Part shown: in pieces, positions 1 to 9,834 of the stretch
How positions within the stretch are numbered: the stretch's first letter is position 1
Layout: every line of letters starts with the position of its first letter
NCBI RefSeq assembly: GCF_025153525.1
Contig: NZ_JANZNR010000001.1
Location: 310,001 to 374,000 of the forward strand
Direction: 5' to 3'
DNA length: 64,000 nt
DNA from: Psychroserpens sp. SPM9
Lineage (GTDB): Bacteria; Bacteroidota; Bacteroidia; Flavobacteriales; Flavobacteriaceae
The notes under the pieces: model-generated
Told to the model about the DNA's origin: nothing
What the model saw: the letters and a program-made list of their open reading frames with translations, nothing else
Databases searched by the model: none
Made by a program: the position numbers and the translations under genes

Positions 1-24
1 AAACAAATAAAAATATCCTAATTA

Positions 25-60
25 AAAAGTCCATATACATCTAGTATTTGGGCTTTTTTT
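25..60. terminator. Probable bidirectional intrinsic terminator
   Basis: AAAAGTCC (25-32) pairs with GGGCTTTT (50-57), with one G-T wobble, and a T run follows on the plus strand. The complementary strand also ends in a T run, so it can serve the minus-strand gene ending at 71 as well as a gene left of the window. Seen in sequence; function inferred. Confidence 0.6.
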
Positions 61-70
61 ATTTAAAAAA

Positions 71-958
71 CTAGTAGCCTGTAAAATTAAAACCTAACAT
101 CGTTTTGACTTTCCCATATATACCTGGAAACTGATTTTTAAAAGGCTCAGGAGATTCGATAAACGTTTCTATGATAACCGATAAAAATTCAAACTGGTTG
201 GTAAACGCATAATCCCTCAAAAACTTTGAGGCAATAAGTTTTGATTTAAGTTCGGCATTAGCATCGAGCATATTACTAAGTTCAACATAAGCATCTAAAA
301 ATATAGCAGCACTTGTGCTATGACGCCTTGCACTCATATAATAAAAGTGTATAGCATGTGTAAACTCATGTATGGCCAAATTTATATTATCATCTTCGAT
401 AGCATAACCATATAATACATCTTTCCATGAAAACACAAGGGCCTTTAAACCTAAATTAAACTCTCCTTTATGGTAAGCTTTATTAGTTTGTGAGTAAAAT
501 TCTTCAGGATATAATATAATACGTTCTACCGATTTAATGTTGTAATCTCTTAAACCAAAGGTCAATTTAATGAGTGTCGCAGCGATGAGCATTTTCATCT
601 CCTCAGTAATTTTAATATCCTTACCAATAAACTCCGTTTTTCTTACAAATTGACTAACCCTATGCTCAAAATAAGCTTTCTGTTTTAAAGGTAGTCTTCT
701 GTAGAACTTAAAATTTCTATTCAGAATTGATTTTTGATCTTTAGATAATTTTCGTTTTCTGAAATAAATATGATTAAAAAATAGGCGCTTATTGATGTAT
801 TCGACATAAGCCATTTCAAAGAAATTAAAAATTCTACCTGCAAAAAACAACAAGGCTAGTACAACAGCAACTACTATGAAATAATCAGCTATTATTTTTT
901 CGTCTTCCGAAAGCTTATTATACTGAATACATAAAACAACATTGAAAAGTAGATTCAT
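71..958 (-). CDS. MtfA-like zinc metallopeptidase, membrane-anchored
   Basis: 295 aa. A single membrane segment lies near residues 23-42, followed by a soluble domain with the zinc-peptidase motif HEFTH at 197-201 (two His ligands and the catalytic Glu). The HExxH context, with a long helical region before it, resembles the MtfA/M90 family, whose E. coli member is a peptidase linked to glucose PTS control through Mlc. The N-terminal anchor is not present in E. coli MtfA. The gene stands alone: downstream is a bidirectional terminator, and upstream is a repeat-bearing gap followed by tRNA-Arg. The metallopeptidase motif is seen directly; family placement is by pattern, and the physiological substrate cannot be inferred here. 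Confidence 0.7.
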   Translation of the reverse strand: MNLLFNVVLCIQYNKLSEDEKIIADYFIVVAVVLALLFFAGRIFNFFEMAYVEYINKRLFFNHIYFRKRKLSKDQKSILNRNFKFYRRLPLKQKAYFEHRVSQFVRKTEFIGKDIKITEEMKMLIAATLIKLTFGLRDYNIKSVERIILYPEEFYSQTNKAYHKGEFNLGLKALVFSWKDVLYGYAIEDDNINLAIHEFTHAIHFYYMSARRHSTSAAIFLDAYVELSNMLDANAELKSKLIASKFLRDYAFTNQFEFLSVIIETFIESPEPFKNQFPGIYGKVKTMLGFNFTGY

Positions 959-1108
959 TAATGGGTTGGCTGTGTTTTCCTTTTTCTATTCTAAAACCTT
1001 AGAAGGCTCTATTTTCAGAAATTAAATTCTTTATTAGAATGTAAAGTTACGCATTGTATTAGAATTAACGTCAAACCACAAAGTTATGCTTCTTACATAA
1101 AATTGAAT

Positions 1109-1325
1109 CAAGCTTATAGCATTTCACTAACGAATGCAATGAGGATGGACTTGCTTCGCTCGTCTTTCCTCAAAGCGCCGCTTTGAAAATAAAAAACCTA
1201 AGCTTATAAATTCATGCAAGCTTATAGCGTGCTCATTAATAAATGCAGTTTGGATTGACTCACTTCGCTCGTCTTTCCTCAAAGCTCCGCTTTGAAAATA
1301 AAAAACCTAAGCTTATAAATTCAAG
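1109..1325. repeat. 108-bp imperfect tandem duplication
   Basis: Two direct copies (1109-1216 and 1217-1325) each begin CAAGCTTATAGC, contain CTTCGCTCGTCTTTCCTC followed by a hairpin (TCAAAGC, 3-nt loop, GCTTTGA at 1170-1186 and 1279-1295) and end in AAAAAACCTAAGCTTATAAATTC. A partial third start, CAAGCTT, follows at 1326. The copies differ mostly in the stretch after their first 12 bases. The 961-1362 gap holds this duplication and no gene that I can support. Confidence 0.8.
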
Positions 1326-1353
1326 CAAGCTTGATTTAACACTTAGGTTTTTT
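1301..1353 (-). terminator. Terminator-like stem downstream of tRNA-Arg
   Basis: AAAAACCTAAG (1301-1311) is the reverse complement of CTTAGGTTTTT (1342-1352), enclosing about 30 nt with its own AAGCTT-rich pairing. On the minus strand the stem follows the tRNA directly and ends in a T run. The loop is long for an intrinsic terminator, so confidence is moderate. The left arm is part of the second copy of the tandem duplication. Confidence 0.5.
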
Positions 1354-1362
1354 ATTTATTCG

Positions 1363-1436
1363 TGACCTCGAGAGGATTCGAACCTCCAACCCTCAGAGCC
1401 GAAATCTGATATTCTATCCAGTTGAACTACGAGGCC
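1363..1436 (-). tRNA. tRNA-Arg (anticodon UCG)
   Basis: On the minus strand the acceptor GGCCTCG pairs with CGAGGTC (one G-T), the T-arm reads GGAGG-TTCGAAT-CCTCT, and the anticodon stem TCAGA/TCTGA encloses TTTCGGC with anticodon TCG, which decodes CGA. The discriminator base is A and CCA is not encoded. Boundaries were set by hand from the cloverleaf. It lies 47 bp downstream of the yqeY homologue on the same strand. Confidence 0.95.
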
Positions 1437-1483
1437 AAAATTTCCTACAAAAGATAGGAGAGTATTTTAATTTTTGATTATAA

Positions 1484-1930
1484 TTATGATAATTTTGCTT
1501 TGACTATAGCCGAAATAGCCTTACCGTCGGCTTGTCCAGCCAGTTCTTTACTTACAATTCCCATGACTTTTCCCATATCTTTCATTCCTTCAGCTCCAAT
1601 TTGATCTATCGTCATTACCACTACCTTTTCAATCTCTTCTTCGCTTAATGCTTCTGGTAAAAACTGACTAATCACTTCAGCCTGATCAATTTCAGGTAAT
1701 GCTAAATCTTTTCGATCTTGTTCTAAATAAATCGCAGCACTATCTTTACGTTGCTTTACTAACTTAGACAAAATCTTGATCTCTTGTTCTTCGGTTAAAT
1801 CGCCTCCTTCTCCTGAAGTTTGTGCAAGCAACAACTCCGATTTAATAGCTCTCAATGCCGCTAAAGCCACTTGATCTTTCTCTTTCATCGCTGCCTTCAT
1901 AGCAGTCATGACATCATTTTGTAAACTCAT
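1484..1930 (-). CDS. GatB/YqeY domain protein
   Basis: 148 aa, the usual size of stand-alone YqeY proteins, consisting of one helical domain. The family resembles the C-terminal tRNA-interacting domain of the GatB amidotransferase subunit. Recognisable segments are the start (SLQNDVMTAMKAAMKEKD), the central KQRKDSAAIY and the C-terminal GMKDMGKVMGIV. The free-standing protein is widespread, but its exact function is not established. It is the gene downstream of ftsZ on the same strand, separated by a clear intrinsic terminator, so it is probably transcribed on its own. A weak TATCTTCG box lies about 25 bp upstream. Confidence 0.85.
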   Translation of the reverse strand: MSLQNDVMTAMKAAMKEKDQVALAALRAIKSELLLAQTSGEGGDLTEEQEIKILSKLVKQRKDSAAIYLEQDRKDLALPEIDQAEVISQFLPEALSEEEIEKVVVMTIDQIGAEGMKDMGKVMGIVSKELAGQADGKAISAIVKAKLS

Positions 1931-2011
1931 AATACATGATTTTATTGAAATGCGAAGATATGAAAAACTTACTGGTTTTTATGGATCTTCAAAACACTAA
2001 AAAATATAAAA

Positions 2012-2045
2012 AAACCCGAAAAATCTGTTACAACTTTTCGGGTTT
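2012..2045 (-). terminator. Intrinsic terminator of ftsZ / dcw cluster
   Basis: Perfect 11-bp inverted repeat AAACCCGAAAA / TTTTCGGGTTT (2012-2022 with 2035-2045), 12-nt loop, with a T run after the stem on the minus strand. It lies 34 bp downstream of the ftsZ stop and marks the end of the division cluster transcript. Confidence 0.9.
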
Positions 2046-2078
2046 GACAAAGTGTGAAACACTAAACTAAATTTGCTA

Positions 2079-4037
2079 TTAATCTACGTTGTCGTGTAAA
2101 AATGAATTATTACTTCTTAACTGAACGTCATCGTTCTCATCTGTAGAAACGGATGTTCTAGAAGCGTTGGTTTCTGATGAATGCTGTGCATCCTCTAAAT
2201 TCACACCTTGTCTTTTGTATGCAGGTTCTTTTTCAATTTCATCTATTTTTGCCGTATTAAACTTGTAATTGAAATCTTTCATTTTACGGCGTCTTTCATC
2301 GGCTCTTTCTTTTAGCAATTCTGAAATCGGACTGTTCATTGGGTCAATCTCTTCTCCAATTGCCGCTTCATTGACTTCAGATTCAATGACTTTTTTCTCA
2401 AATACAACTTCGTCTTCAACTTCGGGCTGAGGCTTCGTTTTGGTTTCCTGCTCATTCATCGCTGATTCATAGGTCATGAAATCATCTAAAGCATATCGCT
2501 TTTCGCCTTCTTCATTCGCTTCAGTAACAGGAATTATTTCAACATGCTCTTTCACTTCAAAGTCTTTAACTTCTTCGTCTAAAGAAAAAATAGTCTTCTC
2601 TTCTTCTACTTGATTTTCAGGCGTTACTTCATCTTCCGAAGCACCAAAAGACAATGGCAAATCGAAGGTGAGCGTAATTTGTTCTTCTTCAACTTCTTGA
2701 ATGCTCTCTTCTTTTACTTCTTGAACTGGCGTAATAATAAAGTCGTCGTCTTGAGTTTCTTCAGCTTTATGATCTAAAACTTCGTCATAAACCACATTGA
2801 TGTTTCTTATAATATCAGTTGTTGTGATCAATTCGGTTTCTAAAGCTTCATTAGACACTTCGTCTAAATCGTCTTCATCATCCATTAAAGTATGAACCAC
2901 AACTTCAGGAGCTTTATCTTCTTCCTTTTCAAGAATAATATCTGGCGTTATAATTGCCGGCTCACTTTCTTTAACATGCACGTCATCATTTCTATCATCT
3001 TCTAAAGCGTGAACCACTTTCTTTTGTTCGGTGTTTGAAATTTCATGCTGTTGATCTAAATCAAAACCCGTAGCAATAATAGTTACAGAGATTGACTCTT
3101 GCAGTGATTCGTCTTCACCAACACCCATAATAATATTGGCACCATGACCAGCTTCGGTTTGGATATGATCATTGATTTCTCCAATTTCATCAATAGTAAT
3201 TTCCTGAGAACCCGAAACGATAAGCAACAGTACGTTTTTAGCTCCAGTAATTTTATTATCATTTAACAGCGGTGAATCTAAAGCTTTCATAATTGCCTCT
3301 TGTGCTCTGGTTTTACCCGAAGCGGTTGACGACCCCATAATGGCAGTACCACTATTACTCAATACGGTTTTAGCATCACGCAAATCGATGTTTTGCGTAT
3401 AGTGATGTGTGATGACTTCTGCGATTCCTCGAGATGCTGTAGATAAAACTTCATCTGCTTTTGAGAAACCTGCTTTAAAACCAAGGTTTCCGTAGACTTC
3501 ACGTAGTTTATTATTGTTGATAACCACCAAAGAATCTACATGAGAACGAAGCGTTTCAATCCCTTTTAAGGCTTGTTCGTTTCTTGTTTTTCCTTCAAAT
3601 TGGAATGGCATCGTCACAATACCTACTGTTAAAATATCTAATTCTTTAGCAAGTTTAGCGATGATTGGCGCAGCACCTGTTCCGGTACCACCACCCATTC
3701 CCGCAGTGATAAATACCATTTTTGTATTGGTATCTAACATACGACGTAAATCTTCTAAACTCTCTACGGCAGCCTGCTCTCCTACTTCAGGATTTGCTCC
3801 GGCTCCTAAACCTTCGGTTAAATTAACTCCTAACTGGATTTTGTTTGGGACACCACTGTTTTGCAGTGCTTGGGCATCTGTATTACAAATCACAAAATCA
3901 ACACCTTTAATCCCTTGTAAAAACATGTGATTAATTGCGTTGCTTCCACCACCTCCAACTCCAATAACCTTGATGACGTTGGATTGGTTTTTTGGTAAAT
4001 CGAATGCAATGTTGCCTAACTCATTGTTGTTGCTCAT
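2079..4037 (-). CDS. ftsZ: Cell division protein FtsZ
   Basis: 652 aa tubulin-like GTPase that assembles the Z-ring at midcell. The N-terminal GTPase carries GVGGGGSNA (27-34) and the tubulin signature GGGTGTG (115-121); the globular part ends near residue 325. A highly acidic, low-complexity linker of about 270 residues follows, far longer than in E. coli FtsZ (383 aa total). Near the end are two candidate peptide motifs: PAYKRQG at 605-611, resembling the usual C-terminal peptide that binds FtsA, and an extreme C-terminus NSFLHDNVD (644-652). It is the last gene of the dcw cluster, 84 bp after ftsA, followed by an intrinsic terminator. Identity is certain; the roles of linker and tail are inferred. 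Confidence 0.98.
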   Translation of the reverse strand: MSNNNELGNIAFDLPKNQSNVIKVIGVGGGGSNAINHMFLQGIKGVDFVICNTDAQALQNSGVPNKIQLGVNLTEGLGAGANPEVGEQAAVESLEDLRRMLDTNTKMVFITAGMGGGTGTGAAPIIAKLAKELDILTVGIVTMPFQFEGKTRNEQALKGIETLRSHVDSLVVINNNKLREVYGNLGFKAGFSKADEVLSTASRGIAEVITHHYTQNIDLRDAKTVLSNSGTAIMGSSTASGKTRAQEAIMKALDSPLLNDNKITGAKNVLLLIVSGSQEITIDEIGEINDHIQTEAGHGANIIMGVGEDESLQESISVTIIATGFDLDQQHEISNTEQKKVVHALEDDRNDDVHVKESEPAIITPDIILEKEEDKAPEVVVHTLMDDEDDLDEVSNEALETELITTTDIIRNINVVYDEVLDHKAEETQDDDFIITPVQEVKEESIQEVEEEQITLTFDLPLSFGASEDEVTPENQVEEEKTIFSLDEEVKDFEVKEHVEIIPVTEANEEGEKRYALDDFMTYESAMNEQETKTKPQPEVEDEVVFEKKVIESEVNEAAIGEEIDPMNSPISELLKERADERRRKMKDFNYKFNTAKIDEIEKEPAYKRQGVNLEDAQHSSETNASRTSVSTDENDDVQLRSNNSFLHDNVD

Positions 4038-4121
4038 AAAATTACTTTTATACTCTATTTAAACTATATTTTCCCCAAATATCTCCGATAGTCCTACCCA
4101 ATCGAAGCTATTCTAATGTAT

Positions 4122-5459
4122 TTATTCGGCGTTATCTAAAAAATCTTTAACGCGTTCTGTTAACTTATCTAAAAAGGACTTACGTTCCTTTTTTGGTGGC
4201 TCAATCACCTCTTCCTCTTGCACAGGAGCATCTTCGGCATGATCGGCTATCACGTGCTCCATTTCTTCAACTTCTTTTTCTACACGTTTACGTTCTTGAC
4301 GCTTTAATCCGTCCATAACCAATCCCACTGCTGTGGCAAACAACGGACTCGCAATATCATCGTCACTATCGCCAGCGAGGTGCTCATTGGGATACCCAAT
4401 TCTGGTATCCATCCCAGTGATATATTCAACCAATTGCTTTAAATGTTTTAACTGGCTTCCTCCACCTGTAAGTACAATTCCGGCAATTAATTTCTTCTTC
4501 TGTTCTTCGTGCCCATAATTTTTAATCTCTACATAGACCTGCTCTATAATTTCAACGACACGCGCATGGATAATTTTAGACAGGTTTTTTAAAGTGATTT
4601 CTTTAGGCTCACGACCACGTAATCCAGGAATGGACACTATTTCGTTGTCTTTATTCTCTCCTGGCCATGCAGATCCAAACTTTATTTTTAATAATTCTGC
4701 TTGCTTTTCGATAATAGAACAGCCTTCCTTGATATCTTCAGTTACCACGTTTCCTCCAAAAGGAATCACGGCTGTATGACGAATGATGCCGTCTTTAAAC
4801 ACCGCCAAATCGGTTGTTCCTCCTCCTATATCAATAAGTGCAACTCCTGCTTCTTTTTCTTCCTGACTCAGTACCGCATTTGCAGATGCTAAAGGCTCCA
4901 AGGTGATCCCTTCAAGTTCTAAACCCGAACTTTTTACACAGCGCCCGATGTTTCTAATCGAAGACACCTGACCTACAACAACGTGAAAATTAGCTTCTAG
5001 TCGTCCACCATACATTCCGATAGGCTCTTTAATTTCGGCTTGCCCATCAATTTTGTATTCTTGTGGCAACACATGAATAATTTCTTCACCTGGAAGCATT
5101 ACTAACTTGTGAACCTGATTAATTAAACGGTCAATATCTTCATCATCAATAACCACTTCAGAATTAGCTCTAGTGATATAATCGCTATGTTGTAAACTAC
5201 GGATATGCTGACCAGCGATACCCACAGTAACCTCTTCTATTTTTAAACCAGCTTCGGCTTCGGCTTCTTGAACCGCTTGCTGAATGGATTGAATCGTTTG
5301 GGTAATATTATTGACTACACCTCTATGAACTCCTAAACTTTTGGATTTTCCAATCCCTAAAATTTCGGCTTTGCCATATTCGTTTTTACGACCAATCATG
5401 GCCACAATTTTTGTGGTTCCGATATCGAGTCCTACTGAAATTTTATTATTCTCCATCAC
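4122..5459 (-). CDS. ftsA: Cell division protein FtsA
   Basis: 445 aa actin-like ATPase that tethers FtsZ to the membrane. The phosphate-1 motif LDIGTTK lies at residues 11-17 and the phosphate-2 type motif DIGGGTTDLAVF near 210; an SHS2-type 1C domain lies between. After a charged, Glu-rich stretch, the C-terminus (SFLDKLTERVKDFL) is an amphipathic helix of the expected membrane-targeting type. It starts directly after ftsQ (adjacent codons) and precedes ftsZ. The conserved ftsQ-ftsA-ftsZ order supports the call. M1-M2 are both Met; either could start. Confidence 0.97.
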   Translation of the reverse strand: MMENNKISVGLDIGTTKIVAMIGRKNEYGKAEILGIGKSKSLGVHRGVVNNITQTIQSIQQAVQEAEAEAGLKIEEVTVGIAGQHIRSLQHSDYITRANSEVVIDDEDIDRLINQVHKLVMLPGEEIIHVLPQEYKIDGQAEIKEPIGMYGGRLEANFHVVVGQVSSIRNIGRCVKSSGLELEGITLEPLASANAVLSQEEKEAGVALIDIGGGTTDLAVFKDGIIRHTAVIPFGGNVVTEDIKEGCSIIEKQAELLKIKFGSAWPGENKDNEIVSIPGLRGREPKEITLKNLSKIIHARVVEIIEQVYVEIKNYGHEEQKKKLIAGIVLTGGGSQLKHLKQLVEYITGMDTRIGYPNEHLAGDSDDDIASPLFATAVGLVMDGLKRQERKRVEKEVEEMEHVIADHAEDAPVQEEEVIEPPKKERKSFLDKLTERVKDFLDNAE

Positions 5460-6179
5460 TTACTTTTTGGTGCAAATCACTTGTTTGTCAAATTTTAAAT
5501 TCACTAGTTTATAATTATCCAGTGCATCATCTTTCATTGCTTTTTTATAAAACGCTTTAAGATTATTTATTTTTTTATCTAATAATTTTAAAGTTCCTAA
5601 ATGAATATTAAAATCATGTGATCTAAATTTTAAATCAATGGTTTTATCTTGATTTTGATGAATTTCAACCACATGCTTTGTCAAAAATTCATCGCTTTGA
5701 ACTTTTTTAGCTACAGCATGTACAATAGCCAAATCATTCTTCTCAATATATCCAGTAACAAGAGGCACTCGTGCAGTATAATTTGTTGATAAAGGCATAA
5801 AAGAGCCTGTATCATCAATGTAATAAGATGCATTTGTGCTTACTCTTGCAATAGGTTTTTTCTGTTCAATTTCAGCAGTGATTAAGCCGTCAACACTCAT
5901 AAACACTTGTGCACGCTTAATCATTGGATTAGAGTTTAGGGCAGATTCTAATTCGTTCAAATCTATAATATCTTTAGGCTTATTCGTAACAGTCTCTTGA
6001 TTTTGTATTAACAATTTACTAACAGTCTCATGCGTGACAAAAAGATTATCGTCTCCAACAAATTTTATGGCTGGAGTTGCTACTTTTCGTGATGAATTTC
6101 TAACTGTAGAAAAGGCACACAAAAACACCACTACCACTAGTAACAATACAACTTTTATGTAGTTATAATTAACTCGCAA
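5460..6179 (-). CDS. ftsQ: Cell division protein FtsQ/DivIB
   Basis: 239 aa bitopic membrane protein of the divisome, which links FtsB/FtsL and FtsW/FtsI to the cytosolic ring. A short cytoplasmic N-terminus precedes one transmembrane helix at about residues 7-24 (VVLLLVVVVFLCAF). The rest is a predicted periplasmic POTRA/FtsQ region. Sequence conservation in this family is weak, so the call rests on topology, size and position between murC (11-bp overlap) and ftsA. No obvious truncation. Confidence 0.9.
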   Translation of the reverse strand: MRVNYNYIKVVLLLVVVVFLCAFSTVRNSSRKVATPAIKFVGDDNLFVTHETVSKLLIQNQETVTNKPKDIIDLNELESALNSNPMIKRAQVFMSVDGLITAEIEQKKPIARVSTNASYYIDDTGSFMPLSTNYTARVPLVTGYIEKNDLAIVHAVAKKVQSDEFLTKHVVEIHQNQDKTIDLKFRSHDFNIHLGTLKLLDKKINNLKAFYKKAMKDDALDNYKLVNLKFDKQVICTKK

Positions 6180-7521
6180 GACTCAATGCTTTTTTAATAT
6201 GTTTTACTTCTTCTCCTATATCTCCTGCTCCAATAGTTAATATGATTGGTGCATCCTGAGATGTTATCGCTTGAATTAATTCAGATTTTTGAACTAATTT
6301 TTTATTGTCATTTTTAATTTTTCCTAAGAGCCATTCTGAATTAACCCCTTCAATTGGCAACTCACGTGCCGGATAAATATCTAGCAGAAACACCGCATCA
6401 AATTTTGATAAGCTTTCAGCAAAATCGTCGGCAAAATCTTTAGTTCTGCTGAATAAATGCGGTTGAAAAACAGCTAGCACTTTTTTATCAGGATACATTT
6501 CTCTAACCGCTTGATGTACCGCGTTAATTTCTTCCGGATGATGTGCATAATCATCGATATACACTAAATCATCGGTTTTAATCTGGTAGGTAAATCTGCG
6601 TTTTACACCTTTATAAGATGCTAATCCCTTGGCGAGCTGCGGATGAGGGAGTCCATATTCTACAGACATCGCCAAGGCTATTAATGCATTCGACAGGTTA
6701 TGTCTACCAGGTAGGCTAAATTTGAAATTTTCCAGTAGTGCATTTGGTGTTTTGACATCAAACACATAACTACCATTTATGATTTTAATATTTTTTACCG
6801 AATAATCTGAATCGTCTTCAATACCATAGGTAATTCCTTTGATTGGCAATCCGTTTTTAACGAACAGTTTTCCGTTGGGTTTTATTTTTTTTGAAAAATC
6901 TTCGAAAGATTTCACCAGTTCTGAAGCATCACCATAAATGTCCAAATGATCAGCATCCATCGAGGTTATACAAGCAAAATCTGGAGACAAGGTTAAGAAT
7001 GAACGATCAAATTCATCAGCCTCTACAACTGTAACCTCTGTTCCGTTTAGAATGAGATTAGAATTATAATTTTCGCTAATTCCGCCTAAAAAAGCAGTCA
7101 CTTCAACATCACAAGCATTTAACAAATGTCCGAGAATACTTGTCGTTGTGGTTTTACCATGTGTTCCTGCAACCGCTAGACAAAATGTTTGTTTTGTAAT
7201 TTCTCCTAAGACTTGAGATCGCTTTAATACCTCAAATCCGTTCGACATAAAATACGTTAATTCGCTGTGCGACTTCGGAATTGCAGGTGTATATACAATA
7301 AGCGTTTTATTTGCGTCTAAAAAACGAGGTTCAATCTGTTTTACATCATCATCAAAATGTATGGCAACCCCTAAATCAACTAAAGCATCAGTAAGATCAG
7401 TTTTGGTTTTATCATAACCACCAACCGCCACTCCTTTAGCCATAAAATAACGCGCCAAGGCCGACATACCTATGCCTCCAATTCCTATAAAATAAACGTT
7501 ATTTAATTGTTCTAATTTCAT
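6169..7521 (-). CDS. murC: UDP-N-acetylmuramate--L-alanine ligase MurC
   Basis: 450 aa cytoplasmic Mur ligase adding L-Ala to UDP-MurNAc with ATP. The N-terminal Rossmann motif GIGGIGMSALA lies at residues 13-23, the ATP-binding loop GTHGKTT at 119-125, and the Mur ligase middle and C-terminal domains follow (HPEEI near 328). It starts immediately after the murG stop and overlaps ftsQ by 11 bp, so translation is probably coupled. Length is normal for the family. Confidence 0.97.
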   Translation of the reverse strand: MKLEQLNNVYFIGIGGIGMSALARYFMAKGVAVGGYDKTKTDLTDALVDLGVAIHFDDDVKQIEPRFLDANKTLIVYTPAIPKSHSELTYFMSNGFEVLKRSQVLGEITKQTFCLAVAGTHGKTTTTSILGHLLNACDVEVTAFLGGISENYNSNLILNGTEVTVVEADEFDRSFLTLSPDFACITSMDADHLDIYGDASELVKSFEDFSKKIKPNGKLFVKNGLPIKGITYGIEDDSDYSVKNIKIINGSYVFDVKTPNALLENFKFSLPGRHNLSNALIALAMSVEYGLPHPQLAKGLASYKGVKRRFTYQIKTDDLVYIDDYAHHPEEINAVHQAVREMYPDKKVLAVFQPHLFSRTKDFADDFAESLSKFDAVFLLDIYPARELPIEGVNSEWLLGKIKNDNKKLVQKSELIQAITSQDAPIILTIGAGDIGEEVKHIKKALSLAS

Positions 7522-8616
7522 TTAGCGTTGTAACAGTTTTTCAACTTCGTCTGCGATATCGCTGGTAGCATTAATTAATGCCAGTTGCTTTATATTGGTT
7601 CCTAAAGTTTTTCGTTGTTCTGGCGATGCCATTAATGCATCAAAATGGGTTTCAAATTGCGCGTCTAAATCAGACTCTTTTATTAAAATTGCTGCCTCCT
7701 TATCGGCAATCGCTTTGGCATTTTTTGTTTGATGATCTTCCGCTACGTTTGGTGACGGAATAAAAATCACAGGTTTCCCAACAACACAAAGTTCAGAAAC
7801 CGAGCTTGCTCCCGCTCGAGAGATAATAATATCTGCCGCAGCGTAAGCCATATCCATTGTATTTAAAAAGGCATGAACTTGCACATATTCCATGTCATTA
7901 TAATGCTTGTATTGTTGATAATACAGTTTACCGCATTGCCAAATCAATTGGATATTTTGTGATTGAAAATACGTCAACTTTTCTTCAATAAGCTGATTCA
8001 CACGTCTTGCTCCCAAACTGCCACCTAAAACCAAAAGTGTATGCTTACTATGAATTAAAGTAAAAGCATCTTTACCTTCGATATGTTTCTGCTCAACATT
8101 CAATAAATCCTTACGAATTGGGTTGCCTGTTAATATGATTTTGTCCTTCGGAAAGAACTTTTCTAAACCTTCATAAGCCACACAAATCTTATCGACGTGT
8201 TTAGATAACAATTTATTGGTGATCCCTGGATATGAATTTTGTTCCTGAATCAAACTCGGCACACCTTTAGATGTTGCCGTTTTTAATAGTGGTCCACTAG
8301 CAAATCCTCCTGTACCAATAACAACATCGGGTTGAAAGGTATTGATGATTTTACGAGACTTGAGCAAACTGGACAAAAGCTTAAGCGGAAACATGAGGTT
8401 TTTAAGTGTTAATTTTCGTTGAATGCCAGAAATCCACAATCCTTCAATATCATAACCAGCTTGTGGCACCTTTTCCATTTCCATACGATCTGAAGCACCA
8501 ACAAATAAGAACTCAGCATCAGGAAAGCGCGATTTTAATTCGTTTGCAATCGCAATCGCAGGATAGATATGTCCACCTGTTCCGCCACCTGATAATATGA
8601 TTTTATACGTACTCAT
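7522..8616 (-). CDS. murG: Lipid II synthase MurG (GlcNAc transferase)
   Basis: 364 aa peripheral membrane glycosyltransferase (GT28) that converts lipid I to lipid II with UDP-GlcNAc. The glycine-rich loop GGGTGGH is at residues 10-16, GTGGFASGP near 100, and the donor-binding region [12 protein letters not shown] is near 263. Its start codon overlaps the ftsW stop by one base and its stop abuts murC. The usual cluster order ftsW-murG-murC is kept. Confidence 0.97.
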   Translation of the reverse strand: MSTYKIILSGGGTGGHIYPAIAIANELKSRFPDAEFLFVGASDRMEMEKVPQAGYDIEGLWISGIQRKLTLKNLMFPLKLLSSLLKSRKIINTFQPDVVIGTGGFASGPLLKTATSKGVPSLIQEQNSYPGITNKLLSKHVDKICVAYEGLEKFFPKDKIILTGNPIRKDLLNVEQKHIEGKDAFTLIHSKHTLLVLGGSLGARRVNQLIEEKLTYFQSQNIQLIWQCGKLYYQQYKHYNDMEYVQVHAFLNTMDMAYAAADIIISRAGASSVSELCVVGKPVIFIPSPNVAEDHQTKNAKAIADKEAAILIKESDLDAQFETHFDALMASPEQRKTLGTNIKQLALINATSDIADEVEKLLQR

Positions 8617-9809
8617 TAAATTGTTTCACTTAAAATTTCTAATGGATTGTCCTCATTAATTTCCTGTTCTTTTATTTGTTCACGTTTAGCACTTACACTT
8701 AATACAATGCCAATCGCCAAGCAGGTCATCCAAATGGATGTTCCACCACTACTAATTAAGGGTAAGGTTTGTCCTGTTACCGGAAACAATTCCACAGCAA
8801 CAGCCATATTTATGAGGGCTTGAAATATAATAGGCAAGCCAACGCCTAAAACCAGGAGTTTTCCAAAAACTGTATCCGACTTTTGTGATACGATGACGAT
8901 TCGGAATAATAACCAGGAGTACAGTACGAGCAAAAACAAGCCTCCAATTAAGCCATATTCTTCAATAATAATCGCAAAAATAAAATCGGAAGACGATTGT
9001 GGTAACACGTTTTTTTGTCGGCTTTTACCAGGACCCAAACCTTTAATACCACCAGAAGCTATAGCGATTTTAGCATTTTCAATTTGATAATCGGCTTCAG
9101 TATCTTCACCATTAGCAAAATTCTCAATTCTACTTGTCCACGTGTCCACACGATTATCCATTAAATTTGGAAACGCTTTAGCCACGAGAATAAATAAAGT
9201 TAACGCAACGATGCCACTACCAATAACAATGCCCAAATATTTTATAGGATAGCCACCAATAAACGTTAACATCATCACCATTAAAAAGATAATAGCTGTT
9301 GTAGAAAAATTAGCTGGTAATATTAGTATTAACACAAAAAACACGGGTGCCCAAAGTGGTAATAGTGTTTCGACAAAAGTGACGTTTTTATCTTGAATTT
9401 TAGACAGGTATCGCGCCACGTAAACCATTAACACCACTGCCGCCAATGTAGAGGTTTGAAATGACATCCCGACAAATGGAATTTGAATCCACCGACTTGC
9501 ATTAGCGCCTTCGATGGTTGTGCCTTGAAGCATTGTAACGATTAACAAGACGATAACAATAGGAATCATCACCATAGACAATCCTCTAAAATAGCGGTAC
9601 GGAATTTTATGCACGCCGTACATAATTGCAAAGCCCAAAAAGAGATGCATAAAATGTTTTACAAAAAAGCCAAAGGTATTTCCGGCACCACCAACATAAG
9701 CCAAATTACTAGCAGCACTATATACAGGAAGAAATGAGAAAATTGCCAACAATGCAGCAATTGCCCAGATTAATCGATCTCCTTTTATATTTGTAAATAG
9801 TGTTTGCAT
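8616..9809 (-). CDS. ftsW: Division SEDS protein FtsW
   Basis: 397 aa polytopic membrane protein of the SEDS family, the septal peptidoglycan glycosyltransferase working with FtsI. About ten hydrophobic segments are visible, with the conserved late-loop sequence [14 protein letters not shown] and SGGTSIW near the end (residues about 325-360). Genomic context (murD upstream, murG downstream) supports FtsW over the elongation paralogue RodA. A 100-bp gap with a palindromic repeat separates it from murD, the largest break inside the core part of the cluster. Confidence 0.95.
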   Translation of the reverse strand: MQTLFTNIKGDRLIWAIAALLAIFSFLPVYSAASNLAYVGGAGNTFGFFVKHFMHLFLGFAIMYGVHKIPYRYFRGLSMVMIPIVIVLLIVTMLQGTTIEGANASRWIQIPFVGMSFQTSTLAAVVLMVYVARYLSKIQDKNVTFVETLLPLWAPVFFVLILILPANFSTTAIIFLMVMMLTFIGGYPIKYLGIVIGSGIVALTLFILVAKAFPNLMDNRVDTWTSRIENFANGEDTEADYQIENAKIAIASGGIKGLGPGKSRQKNVLPQSSSDFIFAIIIEEYGLIGGLFLLVLYSWLLFRIVIVSQKSDTVFGKLLVLGVGLPIIFQALINMAVAVELFPVTGQTLPLISSGGTSIWMTCLAIGIVLSVSAKREQIKEQEINEDNPLEILSETI

Positions 9810-9834
9810 TTTATTTTTAAATCATTCTCATGTT

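Noticed and set aside
3661-3930. Open frame antisense to ftsZ
   Set aside because: Mirrors the codon pattern of the FtsZ GTPase domain on the other strand; no independent start signal or family features.
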